From CAG-390 sp003523225 (GTDB lineage Bacteria > Bacillota > Clostridia > Oscillospirales > CAG-272), in NCBI GenBank assembly GCA_902461815.1, contig CABPZE010000013.1, positions 1 to 45,796 of the forward strand: DNA of 45,796 nucleotides. Reading direction: 5' to 3'. Shown here in pieces: positions 8,069 to 16,492 of this stretch. Every line of letters begins with the position of its first letter. Within the stretch, counting starts at the first letter, position 1. The notes under the pieces are model-generated. The model saw nothing but the letters and a program-made list of their open reading frames with translations, was not told the DNA's origin and did no database searches. The translations under genes were made by a program, and so were the position numbers.

Positions 8069-8536
8069 TCAGGACAGCTTACAGACGTCCACCCAGCCAG
8101 CAAAGCCGGAATATTCCTCAAGCTCGCCTATCGACAGTTCAATTGCGCTGTTTGAGCTGCCGCACGCCGGGAAAACGGTGTCAAAGCGCCTAAGCGATAC
8201 ATCAAGATACGTTTCCACTCCCTCGTTGACGGCAAAGGGGCATACTCCGCCCACGGCGTGACCGATAAGAGGCTCCGCCTCGTCCAGCGAAAGCATTTTT
8301 GCTTTTGTTCCGAAGCAGGCTTTGTATTTTGCGTTGTCTATCTTGGCGTCCCCCGCTGCAACTATCAGGATAACTCTGTCCCCCGCATGAAAGGACAGTG
8401 TTTTGGCTATCCTGCTTTCCTCGCAATGCAGCGCCTGTGCCGCAAGCGCGACGGTAGCACTTGAAAGCTCAAACTCCTGTATTCTTCCGTCTATTCCCTT
8501 TTCTCTGAAATAATTTCTTACTCTTTCTATTGACAT
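8069..8536 (-). CDS. YbaK/ProX-type aminoacyl-tRNA deacylase domain protein
   Basis: A 155-residue free-standing editing-domain protein of the YbaK/EbsC/ProX superfamily. Such proteins hydrolyse mischarged tRNAs, for example Cys-tRNA(Pro) or Ala-tRNA(Pro), in trans. The family features seen are the early segment ATVALAAQALHCEESRIAKT with its conserved lysine, the strand VILIVAAGDAKID, the GHAVGGVCPFAV motif that forms the substrate pocket, and the late ACGSSNSAIELS. The length matches the family. The start at 8536 has TCCTCC on the + strand at 8541-8546 (GGAGGA in the message) five bases away; an in-frame ATG at 8605 lies inside the promoter. Substrate tRNA specificity cannot be told. It is transcribed alone, toward the terminator at 7773-7820. 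Confidence 0.87.
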   Translation of the reverse strand: MSIERVRNYFREKGIDGRIQEFELSSATVALAAQALHCEESRIAKTLSFHAGDRVILIVAAGDAKIDNAKYKACFGTKAKMLSLDEAEPLIGHAVGGVCPFAVNEGVETYLDVSLRRFDTVFPACGSSNSAIELSIGELEEYSGFAGWVDVCKLS

Positions 8537-8576
8537 TTTCTCCTCCGAATTATGCGCCGTCATCAATAATGCACTT

Positions 8577-8605
8577 ATTATATCACACAGTTTCTTTTTT
8601 TTCAA
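8577..8605 (-). promoter_or_regulatory. Sigma-A promoter for the ybaK-like gene
   Basis: On the leftward strand TTGAAA (8605-8600), a 17-bp spacer, and TATAAT (8582-8577) preceded by TGTGA, an extended -10. It fixes the downstream ATG at 8536 as the start. Confidence 0.7.
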
Positions 8606-8725
8606 TGCCCCGTGCGAACCGTGTCGAACGCGACTCGTTTTTCGTCGGTTTATGCTGTTTATAAATGCTTTGTTTGGTATCGTTCCATAAAATAGAAAAA
8701 TAATTCAATTATTTTGCAAAAAGTG

Positions 8726-8754
8726 TTGACAAATGGAAAATTGTGTGATATTAT
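8726..8754 (+). promoter_or_regulatory. Strong sigma-A promoter for the secreted-protein gene
   Basis: Consensus TTGACA at 8726-8731, a 17-bp spacer, and TATTAT at 8749-8754 preceded by TGTGA (extended -10). The predicted transcript starts near 8761 and has a leader of about 135 bases before the ATG at 8896. Confidence 0.75.
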
Positions 8755-8759
8755 TGTGC

Positions 8760-8867
8760 ATGGGAAATAAAACTGATGAAGGGAGTGAGTCCAATGTTTA
8801 TGTAAGAAGTAATATATATCCTGAGAGTACCCGACGAACGGGAAACGCGCCCCTGACACAAAAATAA
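8760..8867 (+). other. Leader region with overlapping short open frames
   Basis: An ATG at 8760, just at the predicted transcription start, opens a 35-codon frame ending at 8867 (it would begin MGNKTDEGSE). In another frame, a good AAGGGAG at 8779-8785 sits eight bases before ATG TTT ATG TAA (8794-8805), a three-codon frame that can also be read from an ATG at 8776. A small hairpin CCCG-ACGAA-CGGG follows around 8830-8842. Codon choice is unlike the nearby genes, so coding is doubtful; a translated leader or a structured RNA are both possible. Confidence 0.3.
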
Positions 8868-8895
8868 AAATTAATTATTAACGGAGGAAACAAAA

Positions 8896-9396
8896 ATGAA
8901 AAAGACAATTAAAAGGATCTCGGCGTTTGCCATCGCACTGCTTATGCTGATACCGGCTATCATGCCAACCTCGGCATACGTATTTGAATCAATGGACGAA
9001 TATAAGGAATTTTTCACCGATGCCTCGGAAACCTTCAGAGGATCGTACGCATGGGTATCCATCACCAACTACGGCGGCACCGGAACCGATAACAATTTTC
9101 TTGCAAAGACCGTATTTGTTGACGCAGGTCCGGTAGGAGTATTTACCGGTCGTGTAACCACACAGGTTTCGTTTGTTATAAACTGTGACAATGAAGTAAT
9201 TCAGGACTGTGACTGCAAAACTGCCGAGCCGTACGCAGAAGGAATAGAGTCTGTGGTAGACGGAAGCGAGGTCGATTCGGATTACACAATAACCTTCTTC
9301 AGCATCCACCACATATTCGATGAGCTGTTTACAAATATCTCTAATCAAACTTTTGTTACCGTTACGCATCAGATAAACGGTGCAACAACGTCATAA
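8896..9396 (+). CDS. Small secreted protein of unknown function
   Basis: A 166-residue protein that I do not recognise. Residues 1-27 are a clear Sec signal peptide: basic MKKTIKR, a hydrophobic core, and a likely cleavage after PTSA. The mature part of about 139 residues is acidic, rich in Thr, Val, Ser and Gly, and looks mostly beta-structured. It has three cysteines close together (CDNEVIQDCDC). There is no LPXTG motif, lipobox or transmembrane anchor, so it should be released or loosely attached. The start has a strong GGAGGAAA nine bases upstream (8883-8888), and a near-consensus promoter precedes it, so high expression is expected. It is followed by a large hairpin and then two lipoprotein genes on the same strand. 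Confidence 0.8.
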   Translation: MKKTIKRISAFAIALLMLIPAIMPTSAYVFESMDEYKEFFTDASETFRGSYAWVSITNYGGTGTDNNFLAKTVFVDAGPVGVFTGRVTTQVSFVINCDNEVIQDCDCKTAEPYAEGIESVVDGSEVDSDYTITFFSIHHIFDELFTNISNQTFVTVTHQINGATTS

Positions 9397-9437
9397 GTTG
9401 AGAGGCCTTGCCGTTTACGGCTGACTGATCCCCTCCC

Positions 9438-9483
9438 GCGCCGCTGTGCGTTCAGAGTTAAAAAAGAATACGCACGGCGGCGC
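9438..9483 (+). terminator. 14-bp hairpin after the secreted-protein gene
   Basis: GCGCCGCTGTGCGT at 9438-9451 pairs with ACGCACGGCGGCGC at 9470-9483 (one G-T wobble), with an 18-base A-rich loop. There is no T-run after it. It may stabilise the message or partly end it before the lipoprotein gene. Confidence 0.45.
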
Positions 9484-9565
9484 AAAACCACGCATATTAT
9501 CTATCAGAAAATATCCGTTTTTATATTGATTTTGCCCGGCAGAGGGCAGGAGGAAGATACGTTAA

Positions 9566-10936
9566 ATGAAACACGGAAATTTGTTGCTGAGGCTTACTGC
9601 CGCCGCCGAAGCGCTGATATTATTCGCCGCCTGCCTTGCTGGGTGCGGCAGAAATGACGGCACCGCCCCCTCTGAGGACGCCGAAGAATTTACCGCCGAC
9701 GGTCAGATATACAGGTCATCGGCATTATACAACGCGGTTCAGATAAGGGACTTCTTGTATTACGTTGAAGAATATACATACAAAGAGGAGCTTAAAAACG
9801 GTAAGACCGCCGAGCGTCAGGCGGAGCGTGTAGTGCGCCTCAGCCTCAAGACCGGAAATGTAAGCAGTGCCTGCGTTGACCCGGTGTGTACGCACACTCA
9901 CGGCTCCGGCTGCCCGCTGAACAAGGACTACCTTTACGGCACCGGAAACATATACAACCTAAAGGCAGTGGGTGACTGGCTGTTTTACGTTATGTCAGAG
10001 TATATCCAGGTGGACGATCCGGACGGACAGGGGAAGAACTCATTCATCACCCTGATGAATTATATGATATACAACACTGTAACGGGGGAGTTGCGCGAGC
10101 TGTTCCCTCGCAACTCGGTGGGTGAATCCGGCGCTGCGCCCGCACTGATATCCGGAACGGTCTACAAAAACATGATCTTCGTCACCCTGCCCGAATTTGC
10201 CAAGGATGATGACGGCGCAGAAAAGCTGGTCTACGTTCTGCGCAGCTATAATGTTGACAACGATAAGACAACCGTGCTGTACACCTCCGACGAATCCTTC
10301 GCTTCTATTGCCGTAACCAACAAAAGAATATATATCTCATATATGGGAGGCACCGAATACAAGGCGTACTCCGTTGACAGAAACGGCGGAGATCTTCGTG
10401 ATGAGGACGATTTTTACGCCCCTGTCGTGGCATACGGCAACCTTGGATACTGCTACCATGACGCGAACAGAAGGTATGCGTGGCTGTACGACCTGGACAC
10501 ACGCACCGCAAAGAAGCTGGACACCGACGACGTGGCAGGCGGCTTCTGTATTTCCGAAGATAAGCTGTATTATTTCCATATTACATCCGCCGACGCATAC
10601 GAACAGCTTGATATGAAAAAACTGCGCGAAAAATATGCCGATCTTGCCCCCGAAGAACAGCAAAAGGCAGTCTCGCGCGACTATTACGCCACACTTTACG
10701 GCGGAGCGGCACAGCTTTACTCCGCTGAGCATAACGGAGATTCCCCAAAGCTGCTTTTTGAATTTGAACACACGATATTGCGGTGCGCCGCCGCCTCCGG
10801 CAACTATCTTTACGCATATGTCTCAACCGCACAGCCGCCGGAATATACGGTAACAACAACAGCCAACCACGGCTTTTCCCGCATCGACCTCACAACGGGC
10901 GAGATCACTCCCGTCCCGCTTCTCGGCGCGGAATAA
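9566..10936 (+). CDS. Lipoprotein with predicted beta-propeller, copy 1
   Basis: A 456-residue putative lipoprotein. The signal sequence ends in the lipobox LAGC (Cys at residue 27), so it should be anchored to the outer face of the membrane. The body shows repeated blade-like motifs (DWLFYVMSEY, NKRIYISYMGG, EDKLYYFHIT, GNYLYAYVST), suggesting a TolB/DUF5050-like beta-propeller. A conserved cysteine/histidine segment CVDPVCTHTHGSGC (C-x4-C-x-H-x5-C) could bind a metal or form disulfides. The gene at 11328 is a close paralogue, identical over the last 20 residues. GGAGGA lies about ten bases before the start. The function is unknown; ligand sensing or a partner role for the adjacent ABC exporter is inference from position only. 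Confidence 0.75.
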   Translation: MKHGNLLLRLTAAAEALILFAACLAGCGRNDGTAPSEDAEEFTADGQIYRSSALYNAVQIRDFLYYVEEYTYKEELKNGKTAERQAERVVRLSLKTGNVSSACVDPVCTHTHGSGCPLNKDYLYGTGNIYNLKAVGDWLFYVMSEYIQVDDPDGQGKNSFITLMNYMIYNTVTGELRELFPRNSVGESGAAPALISGTVYKNMIFVTLPEFAKDDDGAEKLVYVLRSYNVDNDKTTVLYTSDESFASIAVTNKRIYISYMGGTEYKAYSVDRNGGDLRDEDDFYAPVVAYGNLGYCYHDANRRYAWLYDLDTRTAKKLDTDDVAGGFCISEDKLYYFHITSADAYEQLDMKKLREKYADLAPEEQQKAVSRDYYATLYGGAAQLYSAEHNGDSPKLLFEFEHTILRCAAASGNYLYAYVSTAQPPEYTVTTTANHGFSRIDLTTGEITPVPLLGAE

Positions 10937-11036
10937 GGTTTTTACGAAATTATCTTCATTTTTCCGATGTGTCAGAAAAGTCGGCTATATATTGTCATAA
11001 ACAAACAAAAATAGTTAAAATATTTTTGGTAATATG

Positions 11037-11065
11037 TTGACATATACTAAAAAATGTGATACTAT
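11037..11065 (+). promoter_or_regulatory. Sigma-A promoter for the second lipoprotein-ABC unit
   Basis: TTGACA at 11037-11042, a 17-bp spacer, and TACTAT at 11060-11065 preceded by TGTGA. It resembles the promoter at 8726-8754 through the whole -10 region. The first ATG of the operon is 262 bp further on, which implies a long leader. Confidence 0.7.
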
Positions 11066-11327
11066 TATTACAGAATAAAACATTAAGTACAAATGCAGTC
11101 CCGCTAAGGGTATATAATCCTCTCTGCACCGGTATTTTGCAGGCTGAAAAATACAATTGAACCCATATATACAAAACCACAACTGATTTGCGCCGCTATT
11201 CCGTCCCTTGGAAAACCGAACAGCGGCGCATTTCAATTAAAGGCTGATAAAATATTTACGTCTCCCAACATCATCCCCCGAATCCTGAAATAAACTCAAT
11301 GCCGACCGTCAAGGAGGACAATGCCAA
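11066..11327 (+). other. Long untranslated leader with hairpins
   Basis: No gene is visible here. A stem GTATTTT/AAAATAC lies near 11132-11152, and a 9-bp perfect stem TGCGCCGCT/AGCGGCGCA joins 11189-11197 to 11222-11230, followed by ATTTC. The latter could be a conditional terminator. I match the leader to no known riboswitch. Confidence 0.4.
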
Positions 11328-12695
11328 ATGAAACACACGAAGCTATTTTCAAAGCTCATTGCCACCGCAGAAGCGCTTATAATGCTTGCCGCCTGCCTTG
11401 CCGGGTGCAACGCTTTGCCGCAAGATAATGAAGGAGAATATTTTACCAAAAACGGTCAGATGGTAAAAAACGCTTTTGAAAATAATGCCGTTCAAATAAA
11501 TGACTTTTTATATTACAAGGAAAGGTACACATATAGGGAAGAAAAGTCAAGCGGCATAAGTATGAAGCGTCAGGCGGAACGAATAGTGCGTCTCAGCCTT
11601 AAGACCGGAAACGTAAGCAGCGCCTGTGTTGACCCTGTATGTACGCATATGTACGGCTCCGACTGTCCGCTGAATGTTGACTATCTGTATGATAATAACG
11701 CTCGTATACGCAATCTGAAAGCTATTGGGGATTGGCTTTTTTACATAATTTCTTCACGTTATACAGTATATGATCCGACCACCCAGAACGAAGAACTGAT
11801 CGGTACAGTGGAAAAATATATGATATATAATACAGTTACCGGAGAGACACGTGAGCTGTTTCCGCGCAACTCGGTAGGAGAATCAGGCATAGCACCCGCG
11901 GTTTGCGGCGGAACAGTATATGGGCATATGTTTTTCGCCGCTCTGCCGGAATACGTGAAGGATGAAAACGGAAATGAATCACTGGTCAAGGTCCTGCGCA
12001 GCTACGATGTTGAAAAGGATAAAACCACTGTCATCTACTCCGATTCAAGGTCATTCGGCGTTCCTGCAGTAACAAACAAAAGGATATATATCGTGTTCTC
12101 CGATGAAAGCGGAAACAGCTGGTGCTCGGTTGATTGGAACGGCAAGGATATGCGCCGGGAGGAGGGCTTTTATACGCCCATTGTCACATACGGTCCACGG
12201 GCTTATCTTTACGACGGGGAGGATAACTACAGATATATCAGTGTCTATAATATCGAAACTCACTCCGCAAAAGAGCTTGACATAGATACATTTACAGGAG
12301 GCTTCTGTATCTCGGGGGATGTGCTCTACTATTCCATTACTTCCAATGTTGACGAATATGCAAGCCTTGATGTAAACAAGCTCTACGAAAAATACAGTGA
12401 TCTGGATCAGGCGGAAAGGACAAACGCAGTAATACGCGATATGAACGCTGTGCTGTACGGCGGTAGTTCACAGATATACTCTACGGATCTTGACGGTGGA
12501 TCGCGTAAACTGCTTTTTGAGTACGAGCATATGGTAATACAATGCGTTGCCGCCGCAGGGAACTACCTGTACGCATACATAACATCGGCTCAGCCGCCGG
12601 AATACACCGTAGAATCGACCGAAAATGAAGGCTTTTCCCGCATCGACCTCACTACCGGAGAAATCACCCCCGTCCCACTGCTCGGAGCGGAATAA
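11328..12695 (+). CDS. Lipoprotein with predicted beta-propeller, copy 2
   Basis: A 455-residue paralogue of the lipoprotein at 9566, colinear along its whole length. It has the same signal form (AEALIMLAACLAGC, lipobox Cys at 27), the same C-x4-C-x-H-x5-C motif (CVDPVCTHMYGSDC), the same blade-like KRIYI and GNYLYAYI segments, and the same final sequence GFSRIDLTTGEITPVPLLGA. The reading frame is intact, so both copies are probably functional, and many third-position changes show the duplication is not very recent. Unlike copy 1 it has its own promoter and is followed after 85 bp by the permease gene. An AGGAGG sits about seven bases before the ATG. Function unknown; possibly an extracellular accessory protein of the ABC system. 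Confidence 0.75.
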   Translation: MKHTKLFSKLIATAEALIMLAACLAGCNALPQDNEGEYFTKNGQMVKNAFENNAVQINDFLYYKERYTYREEKSSGISMKRQAERIVRLSLKTGNVSSACVDPVCTHMYGSDCPLNVDYLYDNNARIRNLKAIGDWLFYIISSRYTVYDPTTQNEELIGTVEKYMIYNTVTGETRELFPRNSVGESGIAPAVCGGTVYGHMFFAALPEYVKDENGNESLVKVLRSYDVEKDKTTVIYSDSRSFGVPAVTNKRIYIVFSDESGNSWCSVDWNGKDMRREEGFYTPIVTYGPRAYLYDGEDNYRYISVYNIETHSAKELDIDTFTGGFCISGDVLYYSITSNVDEYASLDVNKLYEKYSDLDQAERTNAVIRDMNAVLYGGSSQIYSTDLDGGSRKLLFEYEHMVIQCVAAAGNYLYAYITSAQPPEYTVESTENEGFSRIDLTTGEITPVPLLGAE

Positions 12696-12780
12696 GCCGC
12701 GCCGCCCTACGCGCTCCGCACACCGCATATAAATTAAGCCCTGTGAGATCCAATCCCACGCAGAAAGGCAAGGTAATTTT

Positions 12781-15240
12781 ATGCTTATATCCAGCGAAAT
12801 AAAAAAGCTGTCCCTTATAAGGTTCGTTTCGGTTACATTTTTATTGATCTTTCTGCTGAACGGAATACTATGCTTTGTTGAGGCAAGGCGTTCCGAAAGC
12901 GAAAACGCATTTGACAGTGATACGCTCTCACGTGTTTATGAGGCATACGCCGCCGACCCGGACGGAGTTGAAGCATATTACAGCGAGCTTTCCGCCTACC
13001 GCAGGGAAAGCCAGAAGCGCAAAAAAGAAGTTGAAAGCGCCGGCGGAGAGTATATTGAGACCCGCGCCGCAGTCTATACAGACGGACTTTACAATGAGGA
13101 CATTAAGCTGATTCAGGCGGTACAGCAGGCGATAAAGAAAAACCTCGCGTTTGAGCGCGAGACCGCGCAGTATATTGCCAACGCAAAGAACAACTATAAC
13201 GAGTATCTTCTGCTTGGCATGAGCGAGAATGCGTACGAATGCCGCTATCAGCTGAGAGCCGAAAAGCTGTATACCGACGTCCTTGACAGGGTGGAGCTGT
13301 CACTTGTACTGACACGCGGCTGGGAGGACTTTTACGGCTTCGGTCTTTGCGGCATACTTTCAATTGTTTTTGCCATAGCGATCGGCACGGTGGTATTTAC
13401 CTGCGAAAACGACTGCGGCATGAGTCCGCTGATACGCTCTGTCAAACGCGGCAGGGGACCGACCTCTGCGGCAAAAATAATCACCGTGCTTCTGCTTTCG
13501 GCGCTTGCAACGGCGGTCTTGACCCTTGAAGCCCTTGCCGTGTTTGCCGCCGTCCAGGGGCTTTCCGACCCCACACAGCCGCTCCAGTCGGCGGATATCT
13601 TCCGCCGCTCGCCCCTTATCGTATCTCTTGGCGGATACCTGCCGGTATTTCTGGGTCAACGCATACTTGCATCTCTCATATGCACCACAGTCGCGGCGCT
13701 CTTATCGGTACTTATCGGCAACAGCATGATATCCTTTGTCGCCGCTGCGGCACTTACCGGTCTTAATTTCGCCCTTTATTACTCCGGCGCGGGAGTGATC
13801 AAAAAAGCGCCTTATTATCTTAACCTTATATCCCTGAGCGGGGGCATAAGACTTTGCGAGCGCTACAACGCCTTGGGGATATCCGGCGAGCCGGTGGATT
13901 ACCTGCCGTTTTTAGTGTGCGCCTCACTGCTTATCGTTCTTATCTGCGCCTTGTCGGCGGCGGTGACATACGCAAAGACCTCCCCCGGAAACCGTTTCCT
14001 CGTGGCATTCAGACCGCTTCGCAAGGCGGCGGAGCTTTGGAACACCATATGCGACAAGCTGCGCGCATCAGTAAAGAAGCGTCAGAAGGTCAAATCGAGG
14101 AGCTTTTCCCTTTCGCTGCGCTCGTATGAGCTTACAAAGCTGTGGCTGACAATGCGCACCGGCATACTTGCTTTGCTGCTTGTTGCCGCCGGCATCCTGT
14201 TTTTCGCCCGCTCCGACGTGATAAACTCCAAGCCGAGCTATATAGACAAGATCTATGACGATTACATTGCCCGTTACGAAGGCGAATGGACGGAGCAAAA
14301 GCATGAGGAGATATCCGAGGCATACTATAACGCCGCAAGCATTACCTCAAAATTTCAGGATATGCAAAAGGCATATCAGAATAAACAGATAACCTATGAA
14401 GAACTGATCGCCTACAACGAACAGTATTCGACGGCAAGCATTGAGCAGACAGCGCTTGAGAAGCTGCTTGGACATTCAACATATCTCGGCATAGTTTCGG
14501 AAGGCGCTGATGCTCCGGCTGAATTTTTCAATGACAAGGGCTGGAATGCGTATTTTTATCGCGGTCCTGACTACTTCCTCTTGGCGGCGATAGTAATTCT
14601 GCTTACCGGAATTTTCGCACAGGAGTTCGGCAAGAATCCTTTCGCTCAGATACTGCGTGCCACAAAGCGCGGAAGGGGAGAGACCTGGCACGCAAAGCTG
14701 GCAGTGGGACTTGTATCCGCCGCCGCGTGCGTCGCTGTAAGCGAAGCAGCAGCACTCTTTACAGTATGGCGCAGGTTCGGGTTTTACGGCTTCAGCGCAC
14801 CTGTCGTATCAATAGAAAAATTCTCCGCCGTCGGCTCAGGCACAACGGTCGCGGAATACTTTTTCATCTTTCTGGCGGTAAGAATATTTGCCGCGCTTGC
14901 GCTGGCTCTTATCGTATTCTGCCTTTCCGGGCTGACAAGACGCGCCCCGGCGGTGGTAACGGCAGCCGCGGCAATAACACTGCTTCCGGCGGCGGGCGTG
15001 CGCATCGGCTTTGAAGCCGGGAAAAACCTTGACTTTTTACTCCTGTTTGAGGCGCAGGGTGCGCTCAGCGCCTCGGTGTCAGCCGGAAATGGAAAATGGA
15101 CTCAGCTTATCGCCGTAACAGCGGTATTAAGCGCGGCGCTTGCGCTTTCCACATTCCTTACGCGACTGCACTATGCAGGGCACAAAAAACGCGGACACAG
15201 GAATCACACCCATGCTGCCCCGGTGAAAACTTCCATATAA
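12781..15240 (+). CDS. Double-length ABC-2-like transporter permease
   Basis: An 819-residue integral membrane protein, the likely permease for the ATPase that follows. It reads as two similar halves. Each half starts with a cytoplasmic E-x-x-K-L segment (EIKKLSLIRF at 6; YELTKLWLTM near 446), one transmembrane helix, a charged extracellular segment of about 130-150 residues predicted as coiled coil, then a cluster of helices that begins just before a cytoplasmic SVKRGRGPTSAAK (near 221) or ATKRGRGETWHAK (near 628). Two ABC-2 permease units therefore seem fused, which would pair with an ATPase dimer. AAAGGCAAGG precedes the start. Substrate unknown; export is more likely than import because no solute-binding protein of the usual type is present. 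Confidence 0.78.
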   Translation: MLISSEIKKLSLIRFVSVTFLLIFLLNGILCFVEARRSESENAFDSDTLSRVYEAYAADPDGVEAYYSELSAYRRESQKRKKEVESAGGEYIETRAAVYTDGLYNEDIKLIQAVQQAIKKNLAFERETAQYIANAKNNYNEYLLLGMSENAYECRYQLRAEKLYTDVLDRVELSLVLTRGWEDFYGFGLCGILSIVFAIAIGTVVFTCENDCGMSPLIRSVKRGRGPTSAAKIITVLLLSALATAVLTLEALAVFAAVQGLSDPTQPLQSADIFRRSPLIVSLGGYLPVFLGQRILASLICTTVAALLSVLIGNSMISFVAAAALTGLNFALYYSGAGVIKKAPYYLNLISLSGGIRLCERYNALGISGEPVDYLPFLVCASLLIVLICALSAAVTYAKTSPGNRFLVAFRPLRKAAELWNTICDKLRASVKKRQKVKSRSFSLSLRSYELTKLWLTMRTGILALLLVAAGILFFARSDVINSKPSYIDKIYDDYIARYEGEWTEQKHEEISEAYYNAASITSKFQDMQKAYQNKQITYEELIAYNEQYSTASIEQTALEKLLGHSTYLGIVSEGADAPAEFFNDKGWNAYFYRGPDYFLLAAIVILLTGIFAQEFGKNPFAQILRATKRGRGETWHAKLAVGLVSAAACVAVSEAAALFTVWRRFGFYGFSAPVVSIEKFSAVGSGTTVAEYFFIFLAVRIFAALALALIVFCLSGLTRRAPAVVTAAAAITLLPAAGVRIGFEAGKNLDFLLLFEAQGALSASVSAGNGKWTQLIAVTAVLSAALALSTFLTRLHYAGHKKRGHRNHTHAAPVKTSI

Positions 15241-15289
15241 AAATAAACGACCTGTCTATGCCTTACGGATGAAGGGAGAAGGAGAAAAA

Positions 15290-16198
15290 ATGAGACTGAC
15301 ACTCAACAATGTATCAAAAGCATACGGTTCAAACAAAGCGCTTCAGAATTTCACTGCGGAGCTTGAACCCGGCATTTACGCGCTGCTCGGACCGAACGGC
15401 TCAGGCAAATCGACGCTGATGAACATAATCACCGACAACCTTAAGGCGGACAGCGGCGAGATACTTTTTGACGGGGAGGACGTGCTGAAAATGGGAGTGC
15501 GCTTCCGCGAGAAGCTGGGATTTATGCCCCAGTACCCCGGAATGTACCCTAATTTCACCGTCGAGCGCTTTATGTGGTACATGGCGGCGCTTAAGGATAT
15601 GGGCGCGGGCATGAAGCGGAAGGAGAAAAAGAAATTCATAGGTCAGCAGATAAACGATATCCTTGACGCAGTGGAGCTTGACGACGTTACGCGCAGGCGC
15701 ATCGGAGCACTCTCGGGCGGCATGAAGCAGCGTCTTGCGCTGGCTCAGGCGGTGCTTGGCGACCCCTCGGTGCTGATACTTGACGAGCCGACCGCCGGAC
15801 TTGACCCAAAACAGCGCATTGCTATCCGCAATTACATATCAAAGATCGCCTTCAACAAAATCGTCATTATTGCCACCCACGTCGTAAGCGATATCGAGTT
15901 CATAGCGCGGGATATAATCATGCTCAAAAAAGGCGTGATAGCCGACAACGCGCCACCGCACGAGCTGGTATCCAAGATCGAGGGCAAGGTGTGGCTGGTC
16001 CCGTGCGAAGCGTCAAGGGTCACCGAAATGCAGGATAAGTTCCGCGTGACCAACATCGTGCGCGACGAGCAGACCGGCGGCGCGGTGCTTCGGGTGCTTT
16101 CGGAGGAAAAGCCCTCCGAGGACGCCACTGCAGCCGTCCCGATGCTTGAGGACTACTACCTTTGGGTCTTCGGCGAGACCTCCGGCGCCGGACAGTGA
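15290..16198 (+). CDS. ABC transporter ATP-binding protein (ABC-2/BcrA type)
   Basis: A 302-residue cytoplasmic ATPase that would power the permease at 12781. All nucleotide-binding motifs are intact: Walker A GPNGSGKST near residue 37, the Q-loop FMPQYPGMYP, signature LSGGMKQRL, Walker B VLILDEPTAGLD, and the switch histidine in IIATHVVSD. About 85 residues after the core form the C-terminal extension common in exporters of the BcrA/CcmA type. The start at 15290 is chosen because AAGGAG lies six bases upstream; an in-frame ATG at 15269 has no such site. It is the last gene of the unit and is followed after 41 bp by an intrinsic terminator. Confidence 0.92.
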   Translation: MRLTLNNVSKAYGSNKALQNFTAELEPGIYALLGPNGSGKSTLMNIITDNLKADSGEILFDGEDVLKMGVRFREKLGFMPQYPGMYPNFTVERFMWYMAALKDMGAGMKRKEKKKFIGQQINDILDAVELDDVTRRRIGALSGGMKQRLALAQAVLGDPSVLILDEPTAGLDPKQRIAIRNYISKIAFNKIVIIATHVVSDIEFIARDIIMLKKGVIADNAPPHELVSKIEGKVWLVPCEASRVTEMQDKFRVTNIVRDEQTGGAVLRVLSEEKPSEDATAAVPMLEDYYLWVFGETSGAGQ

Positions 16199-16239
16199 CC
16201 GACGTAAAACGCCTGTCACATAGCCCCATAAACATTGAG

Positions 16240-16273
16240 ACAGCGCAGCGCCCACGAGCGCTGCGCTGTTTTC
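16240..16273 (+). terminator. Intrinsic terminator of the lipoprotein-ABC unit
   Basis: A 12-bp perfect stem, ACAGCGCAGCGC and its complement (16258-16269) with a six-base loop, is followed by TTTTC. It closes the rightward unit. Confidence 0.75.
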
Positions 16274-16316
16274 AAAGTGTTGGCAAGGTATTATTAAAAT
16301 AAGAAAAGTTTTCGCA

Positions 16317-16446
16317 CGCCTTTTTCAAAAGGCGGCGCGGTCGAGGGCGCGCCGCCCTCGTCGCCGCCCGCAGGCGGCGAAATCCCCTTATGGCGCTTTC
16401 TTTTTGCCAAGCTTTTTCTTTGCACCTGCTTCATCAAAGAAAAAGC
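16317..16446. repeat. Cluster of four consecutive perfect hairpins
   Basis: Within 130 bp there are four separate perfect stems: CGCCTTTT/AAAAGGCG (16317-16334), CGAGGGCG/CGCCCTCG (16342-16360), TCGCCGCC/GGCGGCGA (16361-16380), and GCTTTTTCTTTG/CAAAGAAAAAGC (16411-16446). The last is typical of short repeats in clostridial spacers. No gene lies in 16274-16492. This is probably remains of repeated elements. Confidence 0.7.
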
Positions 16447-16492
16447 GGATGTTGGCTTAATGCGATTTGAAGGTACTTCATCACGGATATAA

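Noticed and set aside
8820..8860. CTGAGAGTACCC in the leader, reminiscent of a TPP riboswitch
   Set aside because: The other conserved parts of the thi-box, including the GGGG start and the GATAATGCCAGCGTAGGGA-like end, are absent, and the downstream gene is a secreted protein.
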